A stretch of DNA of 64,000 nt, taken from positions 109,907 to 173,906 of the forward strand of contig WELA01013572.1 in NCBI GenBank assembly GCA_009602735.1, in the 5' to 3' direction. Both the position numbers and the translations under genes were made by a program. This stretch comes from Mesotaenium endlicherianum (lineage: Eukaryota; Streptophyta; Zygnematophyceae; Zygnematales; Mesotaeniaceae). The notes beneath the pieces are model-generated. The model did not search any database, had not been told where the DNA came from, and saw only the letters and a program-made list of their open reading frames with translations. Positions 54,693 to 63,626 of this stretch are shown piece by piece; position 1 is the first letter of the stretch; every line of letters begins with the position of its first letter.

Positions 54693-55748
54693 ATGGCCGG
54701 TGATGATTGGGATGAAAATCCTAAGTTCAAGCTGTCTGCAAAGTGTTTAAGCGGACGAACCAGCGGAAATGGTCTCACTTTTGAAGAGTTTGTTGAGATC
54801 TATTGGGCAAAATTCTTTGAGAAGATTCGGAAGGATTCTTCTTATATGCAATCTGTCGCATTTATAGGCTTGGTTCAGTACTTGGACAAGGATGCCCTGC
54901 TGTTATATTGCCAATTCCGGAAGGATGAGGACCTCACCCAGGAATGGGCGTTTAAAGAACAGAAAAGGGCTAGAGATTTAAAAATCCAGAAAGAGGCTAC
55001 GAAAGCCCGAATGTCCACTTTATTTTCAGGAAGAACAGTGACAACTGCACCTGTGGAGAGCATAGACTTAGCTACACTAACACAAGAATTAACAGAGGCC
55101 ATGAGGCAACTCACTGAGGGCCAGCGAAAGGCTGCCACTCAAGATGATGATGCCGGCTCTGTCGCAGAATTGCGAAAGGTGTATGCACAACTGTCTGTAA
55201 AGATTGCTAAAGCTCAGGAACGAGTAACACGCAGAGCTACACCTCTCAATGGTCAGCAAAGCGATAACGCCACGACAGAGGCAAGCCATGCGCAAGCCTT
55301 GGCTAGCTGTCGTAAGGATATGGAGGTTGGGGATGACCAGCTAGACTCCACGCATTGCCTGCGTCGTTTCTTCAAGTTGCTTGAAGCACAATTTCCAGAG
55401 GATCGCAGTCTTAAGGTGCACCGTTATGTGCATTTTGTTCGTCAGAAGAACGAGACAGTCATGGAGGTCAAATCCAGATTAGTAGACCTCGCCAAAAAGG
55501 CAAAAATATACGAGCCCAGAATAGTGGCGGACAAGTTTCTGTTGTGCTTGGGCAAGGAAACAGATCGTGAAGTCAAGCCACATCTGTCCGCAAAACACGG
55601 GATTGACTGGGACATCGACGAGGCGGCTCAAATAGCACAAAATGTCAAAGAAAGTAAAGTATGGTATGAAGAGGCTTCCAGGACGCTTATGGCTCCTGAG
55701 AGGAGAGAGGAATTCTCTTCGCCTAAGGCCAACAGCTCTAAGCTTTAG
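54693..55748 (+). CDS. Gag of the methyltransferase retrotransposon
   Basis: The ATG at 54693 opens 351 codons. The N-terminal half is charged and helical. The second half matches the general shape of a retrotransposon capsid (RRFFKLLEAQFPEDRSLKVHR is followed by VMEVKSRLVDLAKK). A TAG at 55746-55748 stops it, but the same frame goes on with the nucleocapsid region, so this stop is either a readthrough site or a mutation. It forms the virus-like particle in this class of element. Confidence 0.75.
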   Translation: MAGDDWDENPKFKLSAKCLSGRTSGNGLTFEEFVEIYWAKFFEKIRKDSSYMQSVAFIGLVQYLDKDALLLYCQFRKDEDLTQEWAFKEQKRARDLKIQKEATKARMSTLFSGRTVTTAPVESIDLATLTQELTEAMRQLTEGQRKAATQDDDAGSVAELRKVYAQLSVKIAKAQERVTRRATPLNGQQSDNATTEASHAQALASCRKDMEVGDDQLDSTHCLRRFFKLLEAQFPEDRSLKVHRYVHFVRQKNETVMEVKSRLVDLAKKAKIYEPRIVADKFLLCLGKETDREVKPHLSAKHGIDWDIDEAAQIAQNVKESKVWYEEASRTLMAPERREEFSSPKANSSKL

Positions 55749-56114
55749 TTTAAGAAAAAGAGCGGGTCTTTCAATACGTTTGCTAAGCACGCCAACACTG
55801 CTGAGACAGCAGAGAGTTGTTGGAATTGCGGAAAATCAGGACATCAGAAGAGAGACTGTCCGTACCCAGATGCTAAGCAACTATCCGCTAGCAAAGCGCA
55901 GATATGCGCACATTGCAGTAAGAAGGGACACTCGGAAGATGAGTGCTGGTCTAAGAACCCAAATCTAAAGCCGCCCTGGGCAAATACTGCCACGAAAGAG
56001 GCAGACAAAGAGAAAAAGAAAGAAAAGGGTGGCTCTGGTAACCGCAAGGGTAACCAGAAGTATGAAGCTATGAGTGCAGAAATCGCTGAGTTGAAAGCAC
56101 AGTTGCCAAACTAA
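55749..56114 (+). pseudogene. Nucleocapsid part of gag with two CCHC zinc knuckles, after a TAG
   Basis: Same frame as gag. Zinc knuckles CWNCGKSGHQKRDC (near 55820) and CAHCSKKGHSEDEC (near 55912) are followed by a Lys-rich stretch and a short heptad region ending at the TAA at 56112-56114. Coding continues in the -1 frame. Confidence 0.7.
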
Positions 56115-56911
56115 ATGCGCCCAATGTCTATTATGATGCAGAAATTGCAAAAAAGACCATCTGCAAAGGCGAGAAGCGGCTGCCTGAAAAGGCTGTGGAT
56201 GCAACGGCTGCCGAGCAAGGAGATCACAACCGTCTGGTGCCAAGGAATGCTGGGAAGCTTCCTCAGACTTTTCGGATCACTCTGGATGAAAACGAGATCC
56301 CGCAGCTACGACAAACTAGGCCCGGGTCGCGCAAGACATTCAGTTTTTCACTGGAGAAGCTGAAGGCTCTGGTGGAACACCGGATCCAGCATGCTCCTTT
56401 GCTTTCTCTCGCTGATTTGCACATCACCTACCCATTCACAATTGAAGAGGCCAGACATCAGCTGGATATAGCTAAGGAAGGTGCAAATAGCGCCTCTGCC
56501 CACAAATTTTAGCACCGTGAGAGTGCAAAATAAGGATGGTGCATTGATCTTCAACAACTGGGCAGCTCCCAACATTCTGTTGAATATAGGCGCACAGCCA
56601 GTCATTTTGGGAAAACGAGCTGTGAAAGCTCTAGGTTTGACGACAAGGGACCTGAAAGAGAGTCCTTTTTAGTTGAGAATTGCCTCAGGACAAGTCTCAA
56701 AGTCTTGTGGGATTACCCGCAAGCCTGTGAAAATCAAGTAAATCCAGGGAAACCTGAAGAGGCGTCACTATTCATGGAGTGCACATTTACGAAAGCTGAG
56801 AACTATGATGTTCTTTTGGGAACAGAAGCACTGATTACCTTAGGTAAGATCATTGATCTACGGAAATCGAGAGCGACTTACCAGCCAACAGATAGACAGC
56901 CGGCAGGATAA
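56115..56911 (+). pseudogene. Linker and retropepsin of the methyltransferase element, broken
   Basis: A linker of about 130 codons runs in the frame of position 56195 to a TAG near 56512. The protease then appears in another frame: ILLNIGAQPVILGKRAVKALGL near 56580, where the catalytic DTGA or DSGA reads NIGA, so the Asp is lost. A TAG follows at 56670-56672. The second half, YDVLLGTEALITLGKIIDL near 56808, is in the frame of the methyltransferase and ends with a TAA at 56909-56911. Confidence 0.65.
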
Positions 56912-56917
56912 ATTCCT

Positions 56918-57838
56918 GTGAAAATGGTTTGCATAGGAGAAGCAAACTACGGACTGCTAGACTGCTACGTTAATGACAGGTACCCAGAAGCCAGTGACAA
57001 CCTCATGAAGCAAGAAGAGGAAGGCTATACAAGCATCAACATGCCAACACCCTTGGTATGGCAATCTCGCGTCATGAAGCAGCTGGAAACAATGAGTAAT
57101 AGGGAGCACGGCCCGCAAGAGCTGCTGCCAGTACCCTACCCAATTACCTCCTCTGCAAATCTGATGCCTGGAGTGGAGCCGCTGCCGCAAGGCATTGTCA
57201 GGATGAAAGATCCTTTCCGCAAAAGGGAAATGGTGGTGTTGGAATTATTCGCCGGACTTGGCTCTGGGACCATAGCATTGATCCAGCGAGGAATACAGGT
57301 GGCCAAAGTCCTGTATGTAGACAACGATGACCTCGGTTTTCAAGCATTCCAAGAGGTCATGAATCAGATGCGGCAAATGCATCATTTTAAAGGGTTGGTG
57401 CCCGCATATAGCAATGTCGAGCGCATCGCCGGAGGCAACATTATGAACGTGAAGCCCGAAAACCTGTATGGCTACAGGATTGATTGGATCTTTGCTGGAT
57501 TCCCTTGTCAACCATTTTCTCAAGCTGGAAACAGGAGGGGATTCAGTAATCCACGAGCACAACACTGGGGATGGATGGTGAAAATCATCAGCATGCTGCG
57601 GGAACGTCAGCACTATTACCCACCTGTGTTTGTGATTGAGAACGTTCATCCAGGAATGGATTACAAGCAGATGAAGCCGGGAGAACCATGGCTGATTTTC
57701 GACTCCACTTTGGGCCATCATGTGCTAATCAACGACGCCAAGCACGGAGGATTGTCTCATAGGGCCAGAATATTTTGGACCAACGGCATGTCTATTGAGG
57801 TTCTGAGAGAAATGGAGGACATTACACGGCGATCATGA
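56918..57838 (+). CDS. C5 cytosine DNA methyltransferase domain in a retrotransposon (motifs I-VIII)
   Basis: The open frame is 306 codons, in frame with the protease end just upstream (one TAA between). Motif I MVVLELFAGLGSG (about residue 104) is the AdoMet-binding loop. Motif IV GFPCQPFSQAG (about 196) holds the catalytic Cys, and motif VI VFVIENVHPG (about 236) holds the Glu. Motif VIII-like SHRARIFWTN (about 280) resembles the HRAR-FW string of the DNMT3 family. The frame ends at a TGA created by the inserted solo LTR; the next in-frame part lies at 58583-58910. The enzyme would methylate cytosine in DNA. Within a retrotransposon it might protect or silence element copies (inference). 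The first 100 residues are unrecognised. Confidence 0.85.
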   Translation: MKMVCIGEANYGLLDCYVNDRYPEASDNLMKQEEEGYTSINMPTPLVWQSRVMKQLETMSNREHGPQELLPVPYPITSSANLMPGVEPLPQGIVRMKDPFRKREMVVLELFAGLGSGTIALIQRGIQVAKVLYVDNDDLGFQAFQEVMNQMRQMHHFKGLVPAYSNVERIAGGNIMNVKPENLYGYRIDWIFAGFPCQPFSQAGNRRGFSNPRAQHWGWMVKIISMLRERQHYYPPVFVIENVHPGMDYKQMKPGEPWLIFDSTLGHHVLINDAKHGGLSHRARIFWTNGMSIEVLREMEDITRRS

Positions 57839-58582
57839 AATGAATCGACTTACCAAATAAGCGATTAACAATTAATAAAGATCTTTATATCAGCAAGTAA
57901 TCTTGATGGCAATTTCCGTTAACTGGATAAACGGCAAAGGACAATACACTAGCAGTGAATAATACTCGTAAGTCAAATGCGAGTAAACTAGCATCAATAA
58001 TGCAAATCAGTAAACTCATACATAAGCAAGGTTAGAAGACAGTGCGTATCAATGGCTTCTCGCCTTGGATTCAGATCTCTCTCAGTAAGCTGTACAAGAG
58101 AGTTGGCCTCGTTTCCGAATGCCGAACTCGAGAGCAATGCCTAGCATATGTACATGGAATGAGTTTACTGTTCAACGGTCAGTGCGATGGCACCGCCTAC
58201 CCGGGAGTTAACCACGTTGGTAGGACCTCGGTTAACCAAATCCACCGCCATCTCCCATCATCCCGAATAGCCATCCATCATGGGGATGTCATCTGGCCAT
58301 TCATCTAGCAGGTGGTACTTAGATGCATATCAAGGCAGTTCGCTGCTACCGAGCACGGAAGTCAGCTGGCTGTCAAAGAATGTGTCAGCAAGCTGACTTA
58401 AGTTGACTTCAGCCTGCTGCTTTTGGCCGAGTCATTAAACTGATAATTATGTAAAAGTCCAGCAGACTGATTATTAACTAAAGTTCAGCAGACTGACTAC
58501 TAACTAAAGTTCAGCAGGCTGAACTAAATTAACTATTATATTTAAATGAATATTATATCTACTAATATACTGATTCATTACA
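57836..58582 (-). mobile_element. Solo LTR (747 bp) with GATCA target duplication, inside the methyltransferase
   Basis: It is flanked by GATCA at 57831-57835 and 58583-58587. On the minus strand it starts TGTAATGAATCAG and ends CGATTCATTTCA, like the LTR at 58911-59631 but in opposite orientation and with about 90 percent similarity by eye. It has three 26-bp units around TCAGCAGACTGA where the other LTR has two. Confidence 0.85.
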
Positions 58583-58910
58583 GATCACCAACAGCGTTGA
58601 CAGTGGAAAAGGCACTGGCGGTGCATACCAGACCAGTGACGTGGAGGAATTCCTATCCACAGTGTGTCATCTACAAACCAGGTCAGCCAAGAGTGGTACT
58701 GCCTACCTTTACAGCATATCCAGGATCCCGAGCCTTCAAAGGAGGTGGACCAGAAATGGTCAAAGACATATATAAAAGAGACGCCGTGTGGAGAGAGCCC
58801 ACCGCGGTGGAAAAGGGCAAATGCCTGAGAATACCCGACAACATAGCTCGGCATATAGCTGGTGCTGTAGGATCCGATGAGGCTGCAAAGATTTTCGGCA
58901 ACAGGATCGG
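58583..58910 (+). pseudogene. C-terminal part of the same methyltransferase (motifs IX-X), between two LTRs
   Basis: If the solo LTR and one copy of its GATCA duplication are removed, the frame continues without a shift. It encodes VVLPTFTAYPGSRAF, REPTAVEKGKCLRIP and EAAKIFGNRIG. These fit the post-TRD motifs; the GN at the end is the motif X signature. It is cut at 58910 by the 5' LTR of the next element. Confidence 0.75.
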
Positions 58911-59631
58911 TGTAATGAATCAGTATATTGGTTGATATAATATTCATTTAATTATAACAATTAAATAAGTTCAGCCTGCTGAACTCTAGTTAATAATCAG
59001 TCTGCTGGACTTTATATTTAATATCAGTTTAATGACTCAGCCGGAAGCAGCACGCTGAAGTCAGCTTAAGTCAGCTTGCTGACACATTCTTTGACAGCTT
59101 GCTAACTTCCGTACTCGGTAGCAGCGAACTGCCTCGATATGCATCTAAGTGTGGTATGCTAGATGGATGGCCAGATGACATCCCTATGATGGATGGCGAT
59201 TCGGGATGATGGGAGATGGCGGTGGATCTGGTTAACCGAGGTCCTACCAACGTGGTTAACTCCCGGGTGGGCGGTGCCATCACACTGGCCGTTGAACAGT
59301 AAACTCATTCCATGTACATATGCTACGCATTGCTTTCGAGTTCGGCATTCGGAAAGGAGGCCAACTCTCTTGTACAGCTTACGGAGAGAGATCTGAATCC
59401 AAGGCGAGAAGCCATTGATACACACCGTCTTCTAACCTTGCTTATGTATGAGCTTACTGAGTGCATAAATGATGCTGGTTTACTCGCATTTGATTTACGA
59501 GTGTTGTTCACTGCTAGTGTGTTGTCCTTTTGCCGTTTAATCAGTTAACGAAAAATCGATAAAGATTACTTGCTGATAAAAAGATCTTTTATTAAATGTT
59601 AATTGCCTATTTGGTAAGTCGATTCATTTCA
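58911..59631 (+). mobile_element. 5' LTR (721 bp) of the downstream gypsy element
   Basis: It starts TGTAATGAATCAG, ends CGATTCATTTCA, and is followed after one base by a primer-binding site. Near its start is the imperfect palindrome AGTTCAGCCTGCTGAACT. The matching 5-bp target copy would be at the 3' end, beyond the window (left copy ATCGG). Confidence 0.85.
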
Positions 59632-59632
59632 G

Positions 59633-59646
59633 TGGTATCGGAGCAG
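59633..59646 (+). promoter_or_regulatory. Primer-binding site, initiator-tRNA-Met type
   Basis: TGGTATCGGAGCAG begins 1 base after the LTR. It differs at one position from TGGTATCAGAGC, the common plant LTR-element site complementary to the tRNA-iMet 3' end. Confidence 0.75.
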
Positions 59647-59665
59647 TTATCACAGTCTTCTGTGT

Positions 59666-61143
59666 ATGGTAAGGACAAGGTCTCAAACTAGCAACTCCCG
59701 AGACATGGAGAACCAGGATAACGAGAATGTCGAAAACCAGGCGGAAAGCCATGTAGCGGGAACCCGTACCTATTCTGAAGCAGTGGCAGATACTGCAGCT
59801 AGAGAGGCTGCAGGTGAGGCAGTTGCTATTGCCGCAGTTGCAGCACAGCAAGCTGAGGAGGAGAGAGCCAGATTAGAAGCTAAACAATTAGCAAAGGCCG
59901 CTGAAGATACAAAAAGGAGGGAAGGACAGCCAATTGACGAGCGCACTGTTGAAGAACTTATGGCAGCAAGGGCCAATGTTCTGAACCCACCTCCTGCTGT
60001 ACAACTCAATGTACCCCTAGGTCAAATACGTGACCGGCTGAATGCGGCAGGAATTGCTGCTGCAGGAGCGAGAGGGAGTTTCGAGGACACTACTCAGCGA
60101 GTAAATGCCAATGCTGCTGCTGCATTTGCTAGACTACCACCCCAGAGTGTAGACTTGGGAGCATTGTTCGTTCAAATGCAGTCGCAAATGGCGACCATGT
60201 ATCAGTCCCAACAGGAGGATAAAAGAATGATAATCTCTCTACTGCGGGACAGAGACCAACTGGGGTCTCAAACCACTAGTGGTGGTGGCCGAGGGCCTAG
60301 TAAGCCCAAGTCAAAACCTCCCCAGGACTATGATTCTGAGGGAAACAGAAATACTACCTGATCAAGTTTCTCGCGGATGTTGAGCAGTGGCTGGAGAACT
60401 ACCCAGAACTGCAAGATTACGAGAAGGTCAGGCACACCGGTGCGCTACTGAAAGGCAGTGCCGCAGACTGGTGGCTTTACTGGAAAGGACAGCGTAAGGC
60501 TCGACAACTCGGTGACCCTACGTGGGTAGAGTTTGTCGAGAAGTTGCATGAGAAGTTTGATGTCATCAACCAGCAGGAGAAAGCTATCTATGCGATGATC
60601 TCCCTGACACTGAAGCAGACCACTTCAGTTGCTGAGTTTGCTCAAAAGTTCCAAGAGAACATGATGAAGCAGCCTGATTTGCCAGAACGGTATAGGATAG
60701 CATACTTCAGGTATGGCTTGAAATCCGAGGTCTCTGGTCATTTTGCTGAGAAAAAGTATGAGAAACTGGCTGACTTGATCCAGGATGCTGACGCCTGGGA
60801 TCAGCAGCAGTTCAATCACAAGCGCCAGAGTAACGCTTTGGTGTCTAAGATTGTCAAAAAGCCCCACGGTTCCTACAATGCAGTTGAAGAAGACCAGGCT
60901 GAGGATAATCAGGGTGATGAATATGAGTATGAGTACAATGCTATGCAGTCTAGAGGTAGAGGTGGTTCCTCTCGAGGTGGCTATGGAAGGGGTGGTGGTA
61001 GGACTAAGCCGAGACCAGCCTCAGCAAAATCTACTTGCTACCATTGTCAGCAGTTGGGCCACTACAGAGAACAGTGTCCGGTCAAGCACCTTCCCAAAAT
61101 CGTGAGAAAAGACCAGCCTTTAAAAGACAGCAACAGTCAGTAA
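59666..61143 (+). CDS. Gag of the downstream gypsy element (one frameshift)
   Basis: The ATG at 59666 follows the primer site. The first frame (59666-60361) is Ala/Gln/Glu-rich. Near 60350 one base seems missing, and coding continues in the next frame to the TAA at 61141-61143. That part has the capsid core ([40 protein letters not shown]-like [12 protein letters not shown]), a Gly-Arg-rich stretch and one CCHC knuckle ([14 protein letters not shown] near 61035). It forms the particle and binds RNA. Confidence 0.8.
61119..61125 (+). promoter_or_regulatory. Candidate -1 ribosomal frameshift site TTTAAAA
   Basis: In the gag frame the codons read CCT TTA AAA, so the heptamer T-TTA-AAA fits the X-XXY-YYZ rule. 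A -1 slip here enters exactly the pol frame, 16 nt before the gag stop. Downstream structure was not evaluated. Confidence 0.6.
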
Positions 61144-63626
61144 TCCAGTCTACTGACTGTGAGGATGCTAGAGATAGTGAGTCGTCACTAGCTGCCCTCG
61201 TAGCAGGTATTATGGGTCCTGCTGAACTGGATTCACTATGCATGCCTGACAAACAGATAAAGGAGACCATCAGCAATATAGACGTCCAGAGAGTGCACAC
61301 TCTGGATGCTCTTGTTCCACCTGATGTCCAACATTTCTTTGCTACGTCAGGAGAACAATGCGAAAGTCAGGAAAAGACAGTCCCCCCTATCCTACTGCAT
61401 TGCATGATTGCAGGTAGGAAGGTGAGGGCATTTGTTGACGGAGGGGCGTCACATACTTTTATCCACAAGGACTTAGTTAAGCGGCTAAGGCTGCCTACTG
61501 TCACCCAAGGGAATAGAAAAATATTCCTTGGAGATGCCTCAAGTATCCCGGGAGGAGTTATAACCAAGCCTATTGAGGTCCAGTTAGGTTCTGGCATTGC
61601 AGTTCTAACTGAAACGCTTACATTTGAGGTACTCAACACTGGCTTTTATGATCTCGTGCTAGGCAGGTCCTGGCTTAATAGACATCAAGCTGAAGTGTGT
61701 TGGAGCAGAGGTACAGTTAAAGTGAGAGGAGCCAGTGATGGGCAGACTGACTTGGCACCCACCAGTGCTCTTCCTCTTGTCCTGTGTGGATGGCAAATGA
61801 AGGAAAAGAAGAGGCTTCCAGAAGGATGCAAGTTGCTGAATGCAATGGAGTTCGTCAAAAGCTGGAACCAGAAGGAAGACAGAATGTTCTGTCTGCTGCT
61901 AAGAGAGGTACCTCCTCAACCTGAAGAAGTGATGGAGAAAAAGGTAAGCCCTCCGGAGCACCCAACTGCTGCGAAAATTGTTGCTCAGTACATGGATGTA
62001 TTTAATATACCTCCAGGACTACCTCCTAAGGGGGAAGTAGATCATAGGATTGATTTATTACCTGGGAGTCAGCCACCCTGGCAGCGCACGTATGGCTTGT
62101 CTTATGTGGAGAGTGAGGAGTTGAAAATACAGATTGCAGAGCTTGAGAAAAATGGTTATATTTCTCCCAGTAAATCACCTTACGGTGCACCCATCCTATT
62201 TGTTAAGAAAAAGAATGGCAATATGCGGATGTGTGTGGATTACAGAGCCCTGAACATAATTACAGTAAAGAACAAGTATGCTTTACCCAGAATCGAGGAC
62301 TTGCTTGATACTCTGTCTGGTGCTAAGGTGTTCAGTAAGATAGATCTCAAGAGTGGTTATCATCAAATCAGAATTGCTATGGGGGATGAACACAAGACTG
62401 CCTTCCACACACGTTATGGACACTATGAGTTCAACGTGATGCCCTTTGGACTGACAAATGCTCCTGCGACCTTCATGGGTGCTATGAATGACATTTTCAG
62501 GCCTTATTTGGATAAATTTGTGCAAGTTTTCCGGGATGATATTTTAATTTTCTCTAAAGATGAGACTCAGCACGCTGAACACTTAAAGACAGTCTTGGAC
62601 ATTTTGAGAAGAAATCAGTTATATGCTAAAATGAGAAAGTGTGATTTCTTTAAGGAAAGTATTAAATTCTTAGGCCACGTTGTCAGTAAAGAGGGCATCA
62701 GTGTGGACCCTAAGAAAGTCCAGACCATAAGGGACTGGCCAGTACCACAGTATGTCTCTGAAGTTAGATCCTTCCTCGGGTTGGCTAACTACTATAGGAG
62801 ATTTATTGAGAATTATTCTATAAAGGCCAGTAAATTGACTGACCTTACTAAGAAAGACATAGGGTATGTGTGGGGGGAAGGGCAGCAGGCTGCCTTCCGG
62901 ACCCTTAAAGATGCCCTTTGTTCTACCCCAGTGCTAGCCGTGTATGACCCCAGCAAACCCGTGCAGGTGGTCACTGATGCCTCCGACTTTGCCATGGGTG
63001 CTATTTTGTTGCAGCCTGCTGACAAAACCACAAAGGATGGTAAGGTACGGCAGGAGTGGCACCCTGTGTTGTACGAATCTATGAAATTTCATCCAGCGGA
63101 GATTAATTACTCAGTGCATGATAAAGAGCTGCTAGCTATCATTCATGTGCTCAAACAGTGGAGAGCATACTTACATGGTAAGGCCTTTAAGGTGATTACA
63201 GATCATCTAGCTCTGACTCACTTTCAGAAGAAGTCCAAGCTGTCGAGGAGGGAGAACCGCTGGAGCCAGATGCTGGAGCAGTTCCAAGTCCAGATCGACT
63301 ACAAACCAGGGAAGTTGAATCCTGCTGATGCACTCTCTAGAAGACATGACTTGCAAGAGAGGAACTTTAGTCAGCATGCTGAAGATAAAGTCCTGTGTGC
63401 ACTCGCACTAAAGGTGAAAAAGTCCTTCCTTGAACAACTTAGGAAAGCCTACCTTTCGGACCCGACATTTGAGCCCAGCCCCACTACTGGTGTGTGTCGT
63501 GCTACTGCACTCGGGTATAAGCTCAAGGGAGGGGTCTGGGTGACTGAAACCACTTCAGGCAGGCTGAAGCTGGTCATTCCTAAAAACGTGGAAATTTTGG
63601 TCCCTTTTATTGAGTCAAGCACATGA
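61126..63626 (+). CDS. Pol of the downstream gypsy element: protease, RT, RNase H
   Basis: Entered by the -1 shift from gag. Protease: [16 protein letters not shown] (catalytic Asp kept; Gly where Ser or Thr is usual) and [34 protein letters not shown] (Asp), [12 protein letters not shown], and the active site [10 protein letters not shown], with Arg at the position usually Val, Ile or Leu but both Asp present. RNase [15 protein letters not shown], the Glu in [19 protein letters not shown] and NPADALSRR, all catalytic residues present. The frame ends at a TGA (63624-63626) at the entry to integrase, which continues in other frames; this is probably a mutation. Confidence 0.85.

Larger units (their letters stand above)
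53084..58910 (+). mobile_element. LTR retrotransposon carrying a C5 cytosine DNA methyltransferase
   Basis: Order on the plus strand: LTR-like start (TGTCGCGACTGCTATCC at 53084), untranslated leader, gag with two CCHC knuckles, retropepsin, then a cytosine-C5 methyltransferase. The methyltransferase is interrupted by a solo LTR (57836-58582) and cut at 58910 by the 5' LTR of another element. An RT is expected downstream but is not in the window. Frame changes after gag and stops in the protease region suggest an old copy. The protease is of the same type as in the element at 1-6371, supporting a Ty3/gypsy affiliation (inference). Confidence 0.75.

Noticed and set aside
56918-57838. Methyltransferase as an independent host DNMT gene
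   Set aside because: No introns, direct frame continuity with a retropepsin, and gag with zinc knuckles upstream; a genome-wide copy search would still be decisive.
58546-58947. Two opposing small genes with the same N-terminus (MNIISTNILIHY)
   Set aside because: The shared start is the inverted LTR end (TGTAATGAATCAG region); the plus-strand remainder is the methyltransferase C-terminus.
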